The notes under the pieces: generated by a model | What the model was told of the DNA's origin: nothing | Seen by the model: only the letters and a program-made list of their open reading frames with translations | Databases searched by the model: none | Program-made: the position numbers and the translations under genes | Part shown: positions 26,052-34,651 of the stretch, piece by piece | Layout: each line of letters opens with the position of its first letter | Position numbering within the stretch: the stretch's first letter is position 1 | Origin: CAVTHK01 sp964552235 | GTDB lineage: Bacteria; Spirochaetota; Spirochaetia; SZUA-6; CAVTHK01 | Direction: 5' to 3' | Assembly (NCBI GenBank): GCA_964552235.1 | Contig: CAZKGO010000015.1 | Location: 3,557-67,556 of the forward strand | Length of the DNA stretch: 64,000 nucleotides

Positions 26052-27437
26052 ATGATCGAATCGCGACGCGCTCCCTCTGGCGGCGGCATCCACGACGTGG
26101 TCGTCGTGGGCGGCGGCACGGCAGGGTGGGCCGCGGCTCTCGCCGCGGCCCGCTCAGGCGCTTCGGTGCTCGTGGTCGACCGCAAGGGGTATCTCGGCGG
26201 CGCGCTCGGCAGTGGCCTTCCGATCCACGGCTTCTGCAACGCCCGCCACGAGCAGGTGGTGGCCGGAATCGCGGCGGAGCTGGTCGAACGGCTGGACTCC
26301 GCGGGCGGCGCCTGCGGGCTCGTGCACACGGATCTGTGGTTCGCGAAGTACGTGGTCACCAATCCCGCGATCGTCAAGGCCGTGATCCTCCAGATGCTCG
26401 ACGAGGCGGGCGTGCAGATGCTGCTGTATGCCCAGATGGTCGAGGTCGTGCGCGAGGGCTCCCGTGTCGCGGGCATCGTCGTGGCGACAAAGAGCGGGCG
26501 CGAGCTGATCGCCGGCCGTACGTTCGTCGACGGAAGCGGCGACGCGACCCTGTGCCTGGAGGCGGGGGCGCCGATGCTCGCTCTCGAGGCGCTGCAGCCG
26601 CCGTCGCTTGTCTTCCGCATCGAGAACGTGGATCTCCCCGCGCTCCGGCGCCACCTGGCCGAGCATCCCGAAGCCTACATGAGCGGCCGCATGCTGCCGG
26701 GCAGGAGCATGAGCCGCGAGTTCCTCGAGACGACGCGCTTTTTCTTCGTCTTTCCCGAGCTGGTCAAGGAGGTGCCGTTCCACGGCAGCTATAGCCCCTA
26801 CATCAACCGCTTCATGTTCACCTCCACGCCCGATGACCGCGGCGTCGTCGTCAACATGCTGCGGGCGCATGGCGTGGACGGAACGCGTTCGGAGAGCCTC
26901 AGCCGCGCGACGGTGGACCTCTACCGCAGCCTGGTGCCGCTGGTGGAGTTCTTCCGCGAGCGGATCCCCGGGTTCTCGCGCTGCTCGCTGTGCGACAGCG
27001 AGCCGGAGATCCAGCTGCGCGAGACGCGGCGGATCGGCGGCGACGCCATCCTCACCGCGGACGACGTGATCGAGGGCAGGTTCTTCGAGGACACGATCGC
27101 GGTCGGCGGGTACTTCATCGACATCCACAGCTCGACCGACTCGGCCGGCATCTGGAAGCTCCTGGAAAAACCGTACGGCATACCGTACCGCGCGCTGCTG
27201 CCGCGGGGCCTCGAAAACGTGATCGTAGCGGGCCGCTGCATCTCCGGCGAGCGGGAGGCGGCTGCCTCCTACCGCGTGATGGCCACCTGCATGGCCACAG
27301 GCCAGGCTGCGGGCGAGGCCGCAGCCATGGCCGCGGCGACGACAGACGCAGGGCTGCGCGCGGTCGACCCGCACGAGCTGCGCACGCGGCTGCACGCCCA
27401 CGGCGCGATCGTGGACATGAAAGGGGACCGCAAGTGA
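26052..27437 (+). CDS. FAD-dependent oxidoreductase (FAD_oxidored type), copy 1
   Basis: 461 aa, cytoplasmic. FAD-binding GGGTAGWAAALAAARSG at about 20-36, then a DRKGYLGGALGSG loop, FVDGSGDATLCLEAGA, EIQLRETRRIGGDAILTADD and the C-terminal AGRCISGEREAAASYRVM and ATGQAAGEAAAMA. These are shared by all five FAD proteins of this window and by the PF12831 family, often found beside sugar ABC importers in glycan-degrading bacteria. Substrate unknown. The stop overlaps the start of the LarA-like gene (GTGA), so the two are coupled. Confidence 0.8.
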   Translation: MIESRRAPSGGGIHDVVVVGGGTAGWAAALAAARSGASVLVVDRKGYLGGALGSGLPIHGFCNARHEQVVAGIAAELVERLDSAGGACGLVHTDLWFAKYVVTNPAIVKAVILQMLDEAGVQMLLYAQMVEVVREGSRVAGIVVATKSGRELIAGRTFVDGSGDATLCLEAGAPMLALEALQPPSLVFRIENVDLPALRRHLAEHPEAYMSGRMLPGRSMSREFLETTRFFFVFPELVKEVPFHGSYSPYINRFMFTSTPDDRGVVVNMLRAHGVDGTRSESLSRATVDLYRSLVPLVEFFRERIPGFSRCSLCDSEPEIQLRETRRIGGDAILTADDVIEGRFFEDTIAVGGYFIDIHSSTDSAGIWKLLEKPYGIPYRALLPRGLENVIVAGRCISGEREAAASYRVMATCMATGQAAGEAAAMAAATTDAGLRAVDPHELRTRLHAHGAIVDMKGDRK

Positions 27438-28732
27438 AAGCCAAAGCTCACGTGGCGCGGACCGACGGGTTCGTGGCGGCGATGCTGGCCGACGTGCCCA
27501 TGCCGCGGATGGCGCTGCTGCGGCAGAGGTTCGACGACTCGGCCGTCGGCGACGTGCAGGTCGAGCTGCGAGCGCGCCTGGCCGCCTCGGGAGTGCTGGC
27601 GCGGGTGAAGCCCGGCATGACGGTGGCGATCACCGGCGGCAGCCGCGGCATCGCCGACTACGCGCTGCTCGTGCGGACCGTGGCCGCCGCGCTCAGGAGC
27701 TGCGGCGCGAAACCCTTTGTGATCCCAGCCATGGGCAGCCATGGGGGCGCCACCGCCCAAGGACAGCGCAGGGTGCTCGCCTCCTACGGCATCACAGAAG
27801 CGGCGGTCGGCTGCCCGATCGTGTCGTCGATGGAGACCGTGCGGGTAGGTGCCACCCGGGGTGGCCTGCCGGTCTACGTCGACGCGCACGCCTGGGCCGC
27901 CGACGGCATCGTACTGCTGAACCGCATCAAGCCGCACACGGGCTTCCGGGGCAGGTACGAGAGCGGCCTCATCAAGATGATCGCGATCGGGCTCGGCAAG
28001 CAGAAGGGCGCCGACACGGTGCACAGCCTCGGCTTCGAGCGCATCGCAGCCACGATCGTGAGCGTGGGCCGCGTGGTGCTGCGCTCGGGCAAGGTGCTGT
28101 TCGGCGTGGGGACCGTGGAGAACGCCTACGACCGCGTCTGCCGCGTGGCCGTGATCCCGGCCGAGCGCATGCTGGACGAGGAGCCGCCGCTGCTCGAGGA
28201 AGCCAAGCGGAGGCTGCCCTCGCTGCCGGTCGACGAGACCGACGTGCTGATCGTCGACGAGATCGGCAAGGACGTGAGCGGAGGCGGCATGGACCAGAAC
28301 GTCGTCGGCCGTTTCGTGACTCCGGGAATGAAGGGCGGCTTCCGGTCGCAGCAGCTCGTGGTGCTCGATGTCACCGACGCCTCCGAGGGCAATGCCGTCG
28401 GCATCGGTCGCGCGGACCTGGCCACGCAGCGCGCCTTTGACAAGGCAGACTTCGAGCAGATGTACCCGAACGCCCTCACCTCCCACGTGCTGGAGCCGAG
28501 CCGCCTCCCGGTGATCCTCGCCAACGACCGCCTCGCGATCGCGGCGGCGATCAGGACGTGCGTCGGCGTCGCGCCGCAGGACGTGAGGGTCGTGCGCATC
28601 CGCAACTCGCTGGACATCGAGAAGGTGCGCGTGACCGCTAACCTCGTCGAGACGGCGCTGCGCAGCGGCAGGTGCGAGGTGCTGCGCGGGCCCGCACCGA
28701 TGCGCTTCGACCGCGACGGCAACCTCAAGTAA
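27434..28732 (+). CDS. LarA-like (lactate racemase N-terminal domain, DUF2088) protein
   Basis: 432 aa, GTG start overlapping the previous stop. MTVAITGGSRGIADYA, AMGSHGG, LLNRIKPHTGFRG and SGLIKMIAIGLGKQKGA belong to the DUF2088/LarA family. True lactate racemase carries a covalently bound nickel-pincer nucleotide on a Lys and uses a pair of His residues. This member has His in GSHGG and KPHTG but differs around the rest. It may be a racemase or epimerase of another 2-hydroxyacid, acting on the same compound as the coupled FAD enzyme. No larBCE cofactor genes are in the window. Confidence 0.7.
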   Translation: MKAKAHVARTDGFVAAMLADVPMPRMALLRQRFDDSAVGDVQVELRARLAASGVLARVKPGMTVAITGGSRGIADYALLVRTVAAALRSCGAKPFVIPAMGSHGGATAQGQRRVLASYGITEAAVGCPIVSSMETVRVGATRGGLPVYVDAHAWAADGIVLLNRIKPHTGFRGRYESGLIKMIAIGLGKQKGADTVHSLGFERIAATIVSVGRVVLRSGKVLFGVGTVENAYDRVCRVAVIPAERMLDEEPPLLEEAKRRLPSLPVDETDVLIVDEIGKDVSGGGMDQNVVGRFVTPGMKGGFRSQQLVVLDVTDASEGNAVGIGRADLATQRAFDKADFEQMYPNALTSHVLEPSRLPVILANDRLAIAAAIRTCVGVAPQDVRVVRIRNSLDIEKVRVTANLVETALRSGRCEVLRGPAPMRFDRDGNLK

Positions 28733-28771
28733 GGCCGGCACCGGAGCAGAGCCGCGGCCGTGACCTTCTTA

Positions 28772-28799
28772 TTGACATATCAGGGCAATACCTTACAAT
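28772..28799 (+). promoter_or_regulatory. Strong sigma70 promoter of the FAD-ABC operon
   Basis: Consensus TTGACA (28772-28777), a 16-base spacer, TACAAT (28794-28799). It is placed 40 bases after the LarA-like stop and 34 bases before the TTG start at 28834, so the FAD-SBP-permease-A-B operon has its own promoter. Confidence 0.75.
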
Positions 28800-28833
28800 C
28801 GAGCCAAAACGCGCGGCAAGGACGGGCACCAGG

Positions 28834-30210
28834 TTGGAAACGAAAAAGCTCAGTGTCGAGGTTCCGGTCAAGATCGACTGCGACGTGCTGGTGGTCGGCG
28901 GCGGTCCCGCGGGGATCGCGGCCGCGATCGCAGCCAGCCGCCATGGAGCGAAGACCGCGCTGCTCGAGCAGTACGGCTGCCTCGGAGGCATGGCCACGGT
29001 GGGCCTGGTGGGCCCCTTTATGACCTCCTACGACACCGAGGGCAAGGAGCAGATCGTCAAGGGCGTCTTCATGGAGCTGGTGCGTCGGATGGTCGACGAG
29101 GGGGGCGCCATCGACCCGGCCGAAGTCCCGCCCGGCACCGACTACGTCTCATTCATCCACGACGCGCACCAGAACGCGACGCCGTTCGACCCCGAGGTGA
29201 TGAAGCACTCGGCCATGGAGCTGGTGCTCGAGGCCGGCGTGTACGTGCACCTGCACGCGCGCCTGGTCAAGGTGCTCACCAGGGGCAGGCAAATCGAGTC
29301 GGTGCTGTACTCGGAAAAGGGAGGGCTGGCTCTGGCCAAAGCCAAGATGGTGGTCGACGCCACGGGCGACGGCGACGTGGCGGCCATGGCCGGCAACCCC
29401 TTCGAGAAGGGGCGCAAGGGCGACGGCAAGCTGCAGCCGGCCTCGCTGTTCCTGCGCATCGGCGGCGTCGACGACGCCAGGGTGGCGGCCTGGGCCAGGG
29501 AGAACATGAAGAAGAGCGACCGCCTCTTCGAGTCTCTGGTCGCGAAGGCCAAGAAAGACGGCAAGTTCCCGAAGAACTGCCCGCGCGAGTCGGTGGGCCT
29601 CTACCGCCAGCCGCGGGCGGGCGAGTGGCGGGTCAACACCTCGCGCATCCTCGACGTCGACGGCTCGGACCCGGAAAGCCTCACGCGGGCCGAGATCGAG
29701 GGACACCGCCAGGCCCGCGACCTGATGCGTTTCTTCAACGAGTACTGCCCGGGCCTCGAGAAGGCCTACCTCATCGACACCGGCGCCCAGGTCGGCATCC
29801 GCGAGACGCGCAGGGTGCAGGGCCTGTACATGCTCACCAAGGACGACGTGGAGAACGCCCGCCGCTTTGACGACGCGATCGCGCGCTACTCGTTCTACAT
29901 GGACATCCACAATCCCGCGGGCGAGGGGCAGGAGACCCACGAGCGGCTCTACATCAAGGGCGGCCGCTTTTTCGACATCCCCTATCGCTGCCTGGTCCCC
30001 AACCGGATCACGAACCTGCTGGTGAGCGGCCGCTGCATCTCGGCCGACCACCAGGCCAATGGCGCGATCCGCGTGATGCCGGCCTGCTTCGCCACGGGCC
30101 AGGCTGCGGGCACCGCTGCCGCGATGGCCGTGCGCGACGGGGTCGCGCCCGCCGACGTCGACGTCGCGGCGCTGCGCAAGGCGCTGAGCGTCGACGGCGC
30201 CGTCGTTTAG
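28834..30210 (+). CDS. FAD-dependent oxidoreductase (FAD_oxidored type), copy 2
   Basis: 458 aa. The TTG start at 28834 follows the promoter at a normal leader length, with AAGGA 11 bases upstream. The ORF extends further upstream but that part lies in the promoter. FAD site VVGGGPAGIAAAIAAS, LEQYGCLGGMATVGLVG, VVDATGDGDVAAMAG, VGIRETRRVQGLYML and the C-terminal SGRCISADHQANGAIRVM. It is closest to copies 3 and 5 by motif. It is first in the operon with the ABC importer and families A and B, implying that it oxidises an imported sugar or its derivative. Confidence 0.82.
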   Translation: METKKLSVEVPVKIDCDVLVVGGGPAGIAAAIAASRHGAKTALLEQYGCLGGMATVGLVGPFMTSYDTEGKEQIVKGVFMELVRRMVDEGGAIDPAEVPPGTDYVSFIHDAHQNATPFDPEVMKHSAMELVLEAGVYVHLHARLVKVLTRGRQIESVLYSEKGGLALAKAKMVVDATGDGDVAAMAGNPFEKGRKGDGKLQPASLFLRIGGVDDARVAAWARENMKKSDRLFESLVAKAKKDGKFPKNCPRESVGLYRQPRAGEWRVNTSRILDVDGSDPESLTRAEIEGHRQARDLMRFFNEYCPGLEKAYLIDTGAQVGIRETRRVQGLYMLTKDDVENARRFDDAIARYSFYMDIHNPAGEGQETHERLYIKGGRFFDIPYRCLVPNRITNLLVSGRCISADHQANGAIRVMPACFATGQAAGTAAAMAVRDGVAPADVDVAALRKALSVDGAVV

Positions 30211-30270
30211 AGGAGAGGCTGATTGGCGGCCCGTGGGGCCGCTGCAAATACGGACACAGGAGGAAGCAGT

Positions 30271-31599
30271 ATGAAGGTTACACGCATCCCGTTCGCGCTG
30301 CTCGCGGCGATCGCGCTCGTGAGCGCGACGCAGGTCTTTGCAGCGGGCGGCGCCGAAGGCGCCGCGCCCGCCAAGAAGGCCGAGCCGGCGGTGCTCGAGA
30401 TCATCAGCCACCGCGTCCACAAGACCGTGGCCACGACCGGCGACGGCGGCGACATCGTGGCGGACCTGGTCAAGAAGGGCGGGCTCGTTAAGGGCGCCAA
30501 CTGGAACACCCTGGAGATCGGGCCCCTGCACGACCGCCTCTTCCGTGAGGCCTCTCTGCCCCAGACCGACGTGGCGGTCGCCTACCTGCTGAACACCTAC
30601 GCTCTCCCGCGCGTCGCCAACCTGCTGGAGCCGCTGGACGAGTACCTGAAAAAGGCGCCGATCGAGGGCTTCAAGGAGAACTTCGGCCCCGGCATGCTCG
30701 GCACCCTCACGTTCGGCGGCAAGCTCTACGGCATCCCGATGCGGGCGGCTACTCACGCCCTCGGATACAGCGCCGACATCTTCAAGGAGCGGGGAGTCGC
30801 CGGGCCTCCCAAGACCCCCGAGGAGTTCTACGAGATCGCCAAGAAGTGCACCTTCAAGAGGAAGGACGGGACCCAGGTCTACGGCTACGTCCAGCAGTCG
30901 CACTACTACTACACCGGCGTGGCGGGCCTGGCGCGGATGTGGGACGGCGACTTCATCACCACCGACTTCAAGGTGGTCTGCAACCAGAAGCCGATGGTCA
31001 ACGCGATGGAGCTGCTGGCCAAGTCGTACAAAGAAGGCATCATTCCGCAGAACGTGCCGTCGATCCAGCACGCCGAGAAGCAGCGCATGATCGAGCAGGG
31101 TATCATAGCCATGACCTTCGACGCAGCCGGCAAGATCTGGAGCTATCGCAAGACGGCGATCCTGCCGAACCTCGAGGTGGCGCTCGGTCCGATGACCGCC
31201 GAGGTCCGGGCCAAGTACGGCGACTATCCGCCGATGAACACCGAGTTCTGGTCGTTCGTCATCCCCAAGAACTCCAAGTTCAAGGAGCAGGGCTGGGAGC
31301 TGATCCGCGAGCTCTCGAGCGCTGACGGCTCGCTGCGCATGGCTCAGAACGGCAACGGCCCCGTGCGCGAGTCGGTGTTCAAGGATCCCAAGTACGGCGA
31401 AAAGGTCCCCTACGCGGATATCGCCATGAAGACCTCCCGCAACGCCCGGGTGCCGATCCCGGCCTTCGAAAAGGCGCCGCAGGCGATGGAGCTCATCGAC
31501 AGCTACATCCAGAAGGGGATGTTCGGAGAGATGAGCGCCCAGGCGGCCATGGACGAGCTGGCCAAGAAGCTCAAGGAGCTGAGCACGGACCTCAAGTAG
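30271..31599 (+). CDS. ABC sugar-binding protein, module 1
   Basis: 442 aa, ATG behind a perfect AGGAGG. Signal peptide with VFAAGGAEGAA junction, the spirochaete-like style. The mature part has an SBP family 1 layout: KLYGIPMRAATHALGYSADIFKE, PKTPEEFYEIAKK and a late MNTEFWSFVIPKNSKFKEQ. It would deliver an oligosaccharide to the two permeases that follow. A GC-rich hairpin separates it from the permeases. Confidence 0.88.
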   Translation: MKVTRIPFALLAAIALVSATQVFAAGGAEGAAPAKKAEPAVLEIISHRVHKTVATTGDGGDIVADLVKKGGLVKGANWNTLEIGPLHDRLFREASLPQTDVAVAYLLNTYALPRVANLLEPLDEYLKKAPIEGFKENFGPGMLGTLTFGGKLYGIPMRAATHALGYSADIFKERGVAGPPKTPEEFYEIAKKCTFKRKDGTQVYGYVQQSHYYYTGVAGLARMWDGDFITTDFKVVCNQKPMVNAMELLAKSYKEGIIPQNVPSIQHAEKQRMIEQGIIAMTFDAAGKIWSYRKTAILPNLEVALGPMTAEVRAKYGDYPPMNTEFWSFVIPKNSKFKEQGWELIRELSSADGSLRMAQNGNGPVRESVFKDPKYGEKVPYADIAMKTSRNARVPIPAFEKAPQAMELIDSYIQKGMFGEMSAQAAMDELAKKLKELSTDLK

Positions 31600-31618
31600 A
31601 GTCAGACGCAGACCGCAA

Positions 31619-31644
31619 GCCCCACCCCGGAGCCGGGGTGGGGC
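31619..31644 (+). terminator. Intercistronic GC hairpin after the binding-protein gene
   Basis: GCCCCACCCCGG and CCGGGGTGGGGC face each other across 2 bases (a practical loop is a few bases larger), followed by CCTCTTCCCCC, not a T run. It lies 20 bases past the SBP stop and 38 bases before the permease. It is more likely a partial terminator or mRNA-stabilising stem than a full terminator. Confidence 0.7.
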
Positions 31645-31681
31645 CTCTTCCCCCGTCAGGACGACGGGCCGAGGTGAGCCG

Positions 31682-32569
31682 GTGACCTCCAAACGCTTTC
31701 TCTCCCACGTGTTCCCGGTGCTGATGCTGATCCCGGCCCTGCTGCCGCTGGTGCTCTTCATCCTGGTGCCCGCCATCCGCACCATCCAGATGAGCTTCAA
31801 TCGGGTGACCTTTGGGCTGCCCGACGAGTTCGTGGGAATCAGGAACTACGTCGACACCTTCAAGGACGAGATCTTCAAGACCGCCTTCTGGAACACCATC
31901 ATGTTCTCGTTCGCCGTCGTGGCGGGCGAGATCCTCGTGGGGCTGGCCGCGGCGGTGCTCATGAGCACCGGCTTCAAGTTCCAGAAGGCGATCATCTCGC
32001 TGATCATGGTGCCCTACGCGGTGAGCGAAGTCGTGGCCGCGATCATCTGGAAGTACATGCTCGAGCCCGACGTGGGCGTGATCAACTACCTGATCCACTC
32101 TCTCGGCGGGCTGCCCCAGATCCAGTGGGCCTCGAGGCCTGCCCAGGCCTGGGTCGTGATCATCCTGATGCGGGTGTGGATCAACTTCCCCTTCAGCTTC
32201 CTGATCATCTACTCGTCGATCATCGGAATCGCCCAGGAGCTCTACGAGAGCGTGTACATCGACGGCGCAAGCAACTGGCAGGCCTTCCGCGCGATCACCC
32301 TTCCGCTAGCCGGTCCGTCGATCATGGTGGCGACGATCTTCGCCTTCGTGTTCGCGTTCCGCAACTTCGCCACGGTCTGGATCATGACGCGGGGCGGACC
32401 GATGAACCGCACCGAGCTGCTGTCGACGCTGCTGTACAAGCAGGGATTCTCGTTCTGGGAGTTCGGGATGGCTTCGGCCATTGCGGTCGTCATGACGGTG
32501 TTCACCTTCGTGATCGCCTCCTACTATCTGCGCGACATGTACAAGCAGATGTTCCTCAAGAGGCAGTAG
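31682..32569 (+). CDS. ABC sugar permease, MalF-like, module 1
   Basis: 295 aa, GTG start. Six membrane segments are visible (for example VLMLIPALLPLVLFILV at 13-29). The EAA loop reads ESVYIDGASNWQAFRAITLP, matching the ATPase-docking motif of CUT1 permeases. The next gene follows after 2 bases. Confidence 0.9.
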   Translation: MTSKRFLSHVFPVLMLIPALLPLVLFILVPAIRTIQMSFNRVTFGLPDEFVGIRNYVDTFKDEIFKTAFWNTIMFSFAVVAGEILVGLAAAVLMSTGFKFQKAIISLIMVPYAVSEVVAAIIWKYMLEPDVGVINYLIHSLGGLPQIQWASRPAQAWVVIILMRVWINFPFSFLIIYSSIIGIAQELYESVYIDGASNWQAFRAITLPLAGPSIMVATIFAFVFAFRNFATVWIMTRGGPMNRTELLSTLLYKQGFSFWEFGMASAIAVVMTVFTFVIASYYLRDMYKQMFLKRQ

Positions 32570-32571
32570 CC

Positions 32572-33405
32572 ATGTTCCAGAAGACGGCTTTCTTCCAGGT
32601 GCTGCGCAGGGTCGGGCTCGTCGTGCTGCTGCTATGGGCCTGCTTTCCCGTCTTCCTGCTGTTCCTGTCGACCTTCAAGGCGCCCAAGGAGATCTTCAAG
32701 TTCCCGCCGGCCCTGATCTTCAAGCCGACCCTCGTGAACTTTGCCGACATGGCCCGCGACTGGCCGATCTTCTTCAAGGCCCTCGCCAACAGCGCCGTCG
32801 TGGCCCTGGGCGCGTCGGTGCTCACGGTGCTGCTGTCGACGCCGGCCGGCTACGCGCTGTCGCGCTACCGTAACCGCGTCCTCGAAGGCTCGGCCTTCTT
32901 CATGCTGGCCGTGCGCATGTACCCGCCGATCGTGCTCACGATCCCGCTGTTCCCCGCGCTGTCGGCCGTCGGCCTCATCGACACCTACTGGGTGCTGATC
33001 CTGATCTACTGCGCCTTCTACGTGAGCCTCTCGTCGTGGCTGATGAAGACCTACATGGACGAGGTGCCCGTCGAGCTCGAGGAGGCGGCGGTCATCGACG
33101 GGGCAAGCGTCTTTCAGCGCGCCCTCCACGTCGTGATCCCGCTCTCGATCCATGGGATCGTGGCCACGGCGATCTTTGTCACGATCTTCGCCTGGAAAGA
33201 GTACACGCTGGCCTACATCTTTACGGGAACCAAGACGCGCACCGCGCCCCTGGTGCTCTACGAGATGCTCAGCCCGGTCACCGGCGTGAGCTGGGGACCG
33301 CTCTTTGCCGCCTCCACCACCCAGCTGCTGCCGATCCTGGTCTTTATCTGGATGATCCAGAGCTACCTCGTCAAAGGGCTCAAGACCGGGGCGGTCAAGG
33401 GATGA
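32572..33405 (+). CDS. ABC sugar permease, MalG-like, module 1
   Basis: 277 aa with six predicted membrane segments and the EAA loop EEAAVIDGASVFQRALHVVIP. The C-terminus LVKGLKTGAVKG is the usual MalG-type tail. The stop overlaps the family A start (ATGA), tying the orphan gene to the transporter. Confidence 0.9.
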   Translation: MFQKTAFFQVLRRVGLVVLLLWACFPVFLLFLSTFKAPKEIFKFPPALIFKPTLVNFADMARDWPIFFKALANSAVVALGASVLTVLLSTPAGYALSRYRNRVLEGSAFFMLAVRMYPPIVLTIPLFPALSAVGLIDTYWVLILIYCAFYVSLSSWLMKTYMDEVPVELEEAAVIDGASVFQRALHVVIPLSIHGIVATAIFVTIFAWKEYTLAYIFTGTKTRTAPLVLYEMLSPVTGVSWGPLFAASTTQLLPILVFIWMIQSYLVKGLKTGAVKG

Positions 33406-34259
33406 GCTGCGCCTCGGAAATACTCATGGCCCACCCCGGCTTGAGCCGCTTCGAGCCCATGAAGCGGATCATCTTTTTCGACGACTTCGACAACGGCATC
33501 AACGGCTGGACCGAGCTGATCGGCAACTACGAGGGCAGCCTCGACACGGTGCTGCCTCCCTACCGCGACCACAGGCCGCCGCAGCTTTCCAACCTCTCGA
33601 TGTGGGACACGGGCAGCGTCGGCTCGATGGACGGCACCTACGCCCTCAAGATCGCGACGCGGGCGCGCAGGGGCCACCAGGCCGTGGCGCTCAAGCGGAT
33701 CACCTTCCGCAGGGCGGGACCGATCAGGCTCGAAGCCTTCTTCACCTTCAAGCCCGAGGCAACGGAGCTGCTGCTCTCGGACCAGGACGTGCGCTCGGTC
33801 GGCCTGCTCTACGACCTGCAGAACGATCGCGAGCGGGTGATGCCCCACCTGCGCTACCTCAACTCGCTCGACGGCAGCCTCGAGCAGAAGTGGCAGTACA
33901 AGCGGGAGACCACACCGTTCCGCAGGATCGGCGGCAGCGGCAAGACGGTGTCGCACTACCACCTCGCTCCGGAGGGCTGGCTCGACGTGCCCGGCGGCGG
34001 CCAGCGCCTGTGCTACAACGAGATCGCCACCAAGCACAACTGGCACTACCTGCGCCTGGACTTCGACCTCGCGGCGATGAAGTTCCTCACGTTCCAGTGC
34101 AACGACAGGAGCTTCGACGTCTCGGGCCTAGAGTGCATCCGCATCCCCGCAATGCCCAACCTCTGGTGCATGCTCAACATCGCGTTCTTCGCCGAGGCGG
34201 ATGCGGACAAGCGGGTCTTCTTCTATCTGGACTCGGTACTGCTTTCGGGGGATTTCTAG
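33402..34259 (+). CDS. Orphan family A protein, module 1 (beta-sandwich-like)
   Basis: 285 aa, no signal peptide, hence cytoplasmic. Landmarks are FFDDFDNGINGW near 25-36, SMWDTGSVGSMDGTYALKI near 67-85, GGGQRLCYNEIATKHNWHYL and ADADKRVFFYLDSVLLS near the end. The same landmarks recur in the protein at 45431-46390. The DDF..G..GW opening and strand pattern resemble lectin-like jelly rolls. I associate it from memory with a domain of unknown function (possibly DUF6772), unverified. It could be a sugar-processing or sugar-sensing partner. Translation is coupled to the permease. Confidence 0.65.
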   Translation: MSCASEILMAHPGLSRFEPMKRIIFFDDFDNGINGWTELIGNYEGSLDTVLPPYRDHRPPQLSNLSMWDTGSVGSMDGTYALKIATRARRGHQAVALKRITFRRAGPIRLEAFFTFKPEATELLLSDQDVRSVGLLYDLQNDRERVMPHLRYLNSLDGSLEQKWQYKRETTPFRRIGGSGKTVSHYHLAPEGWLDVPGGGQRLCYNEIATKHNWHYLRLDFDLAAMKFLTFQCNDRSFDVSGLECIRIPAMPNLWCMLNIAFFAEADADKRVFFYLDSVLLSGDF

Positions 34260-34300
34260 ACGGCCCGCCAGGCCGGCGGCGGGCGCGAAAGGCGTGTGTG

Positions 34301-34624
34301 ATGGTCAGGCGAAGCACCAACGCGGTCATCGAGCGCAACGTCGTGTGGAACGGCGGCTTCCAGACGGAGCCCTACGAAGCGGGCTGGGCCTCGGAGGCGG
34401 TCTTCTTCGTGCGGTCGCTCGAGGGCGGAGCCGACGGGGCGGTCGCGCGGGTCCAGATCACCCCAGACGGCATGCACTGGTGCGACGAAGGCACCACGCT
34501 CGCGCTGCCGGCAGCGGGGGAGACCACCTTCTGCAAGGTCACCAACTTCGGCAACTGGCTGCGTCTCGCAGGTTCCACCGAGAAGCCGATCACGGTCCTG
34601 GTCACGCTCTCGCTCAAGGAGTAG
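34301..34624 (+). CDS. Orphan family B protein, module 1
   Basis: 107 aa, no signal peptide, ATG at 34301, 41 bases after family A. Landmarks are FQTEPYEAGWASEAVFFVR, VQITPDGMHWCDEGT, FGNWLRLAG and a final TVLVTLSLKE. They line up with the protein at 45099-45434. It looks like a small beta-sandwich (I recall a domain of unknown function, possibly DUF6385, unverified). It is always after family A here, so the two probably form a complex. Confidence 0.65.
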   Translation: MVRRSTNAVIERNVVWNGGFQTEPYEAGWASEAVFFVRSLEGGADGAVARVQITPDGMHWCDEGTTLALPAAGETTFCKVTNFGNWLRLAGSTEKPITVLVTLSLKE

Positions 34625-34651
34625 AGCCGGCCGGGGCGTCCGGTCAGGGCG

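Noticed and set aside
29149..31800. 883-aa minus-strand ORF over the FAD and binding-protein genes
   Set aside because: Antisense shadow; both + strand genes have complete motifs and good starts.
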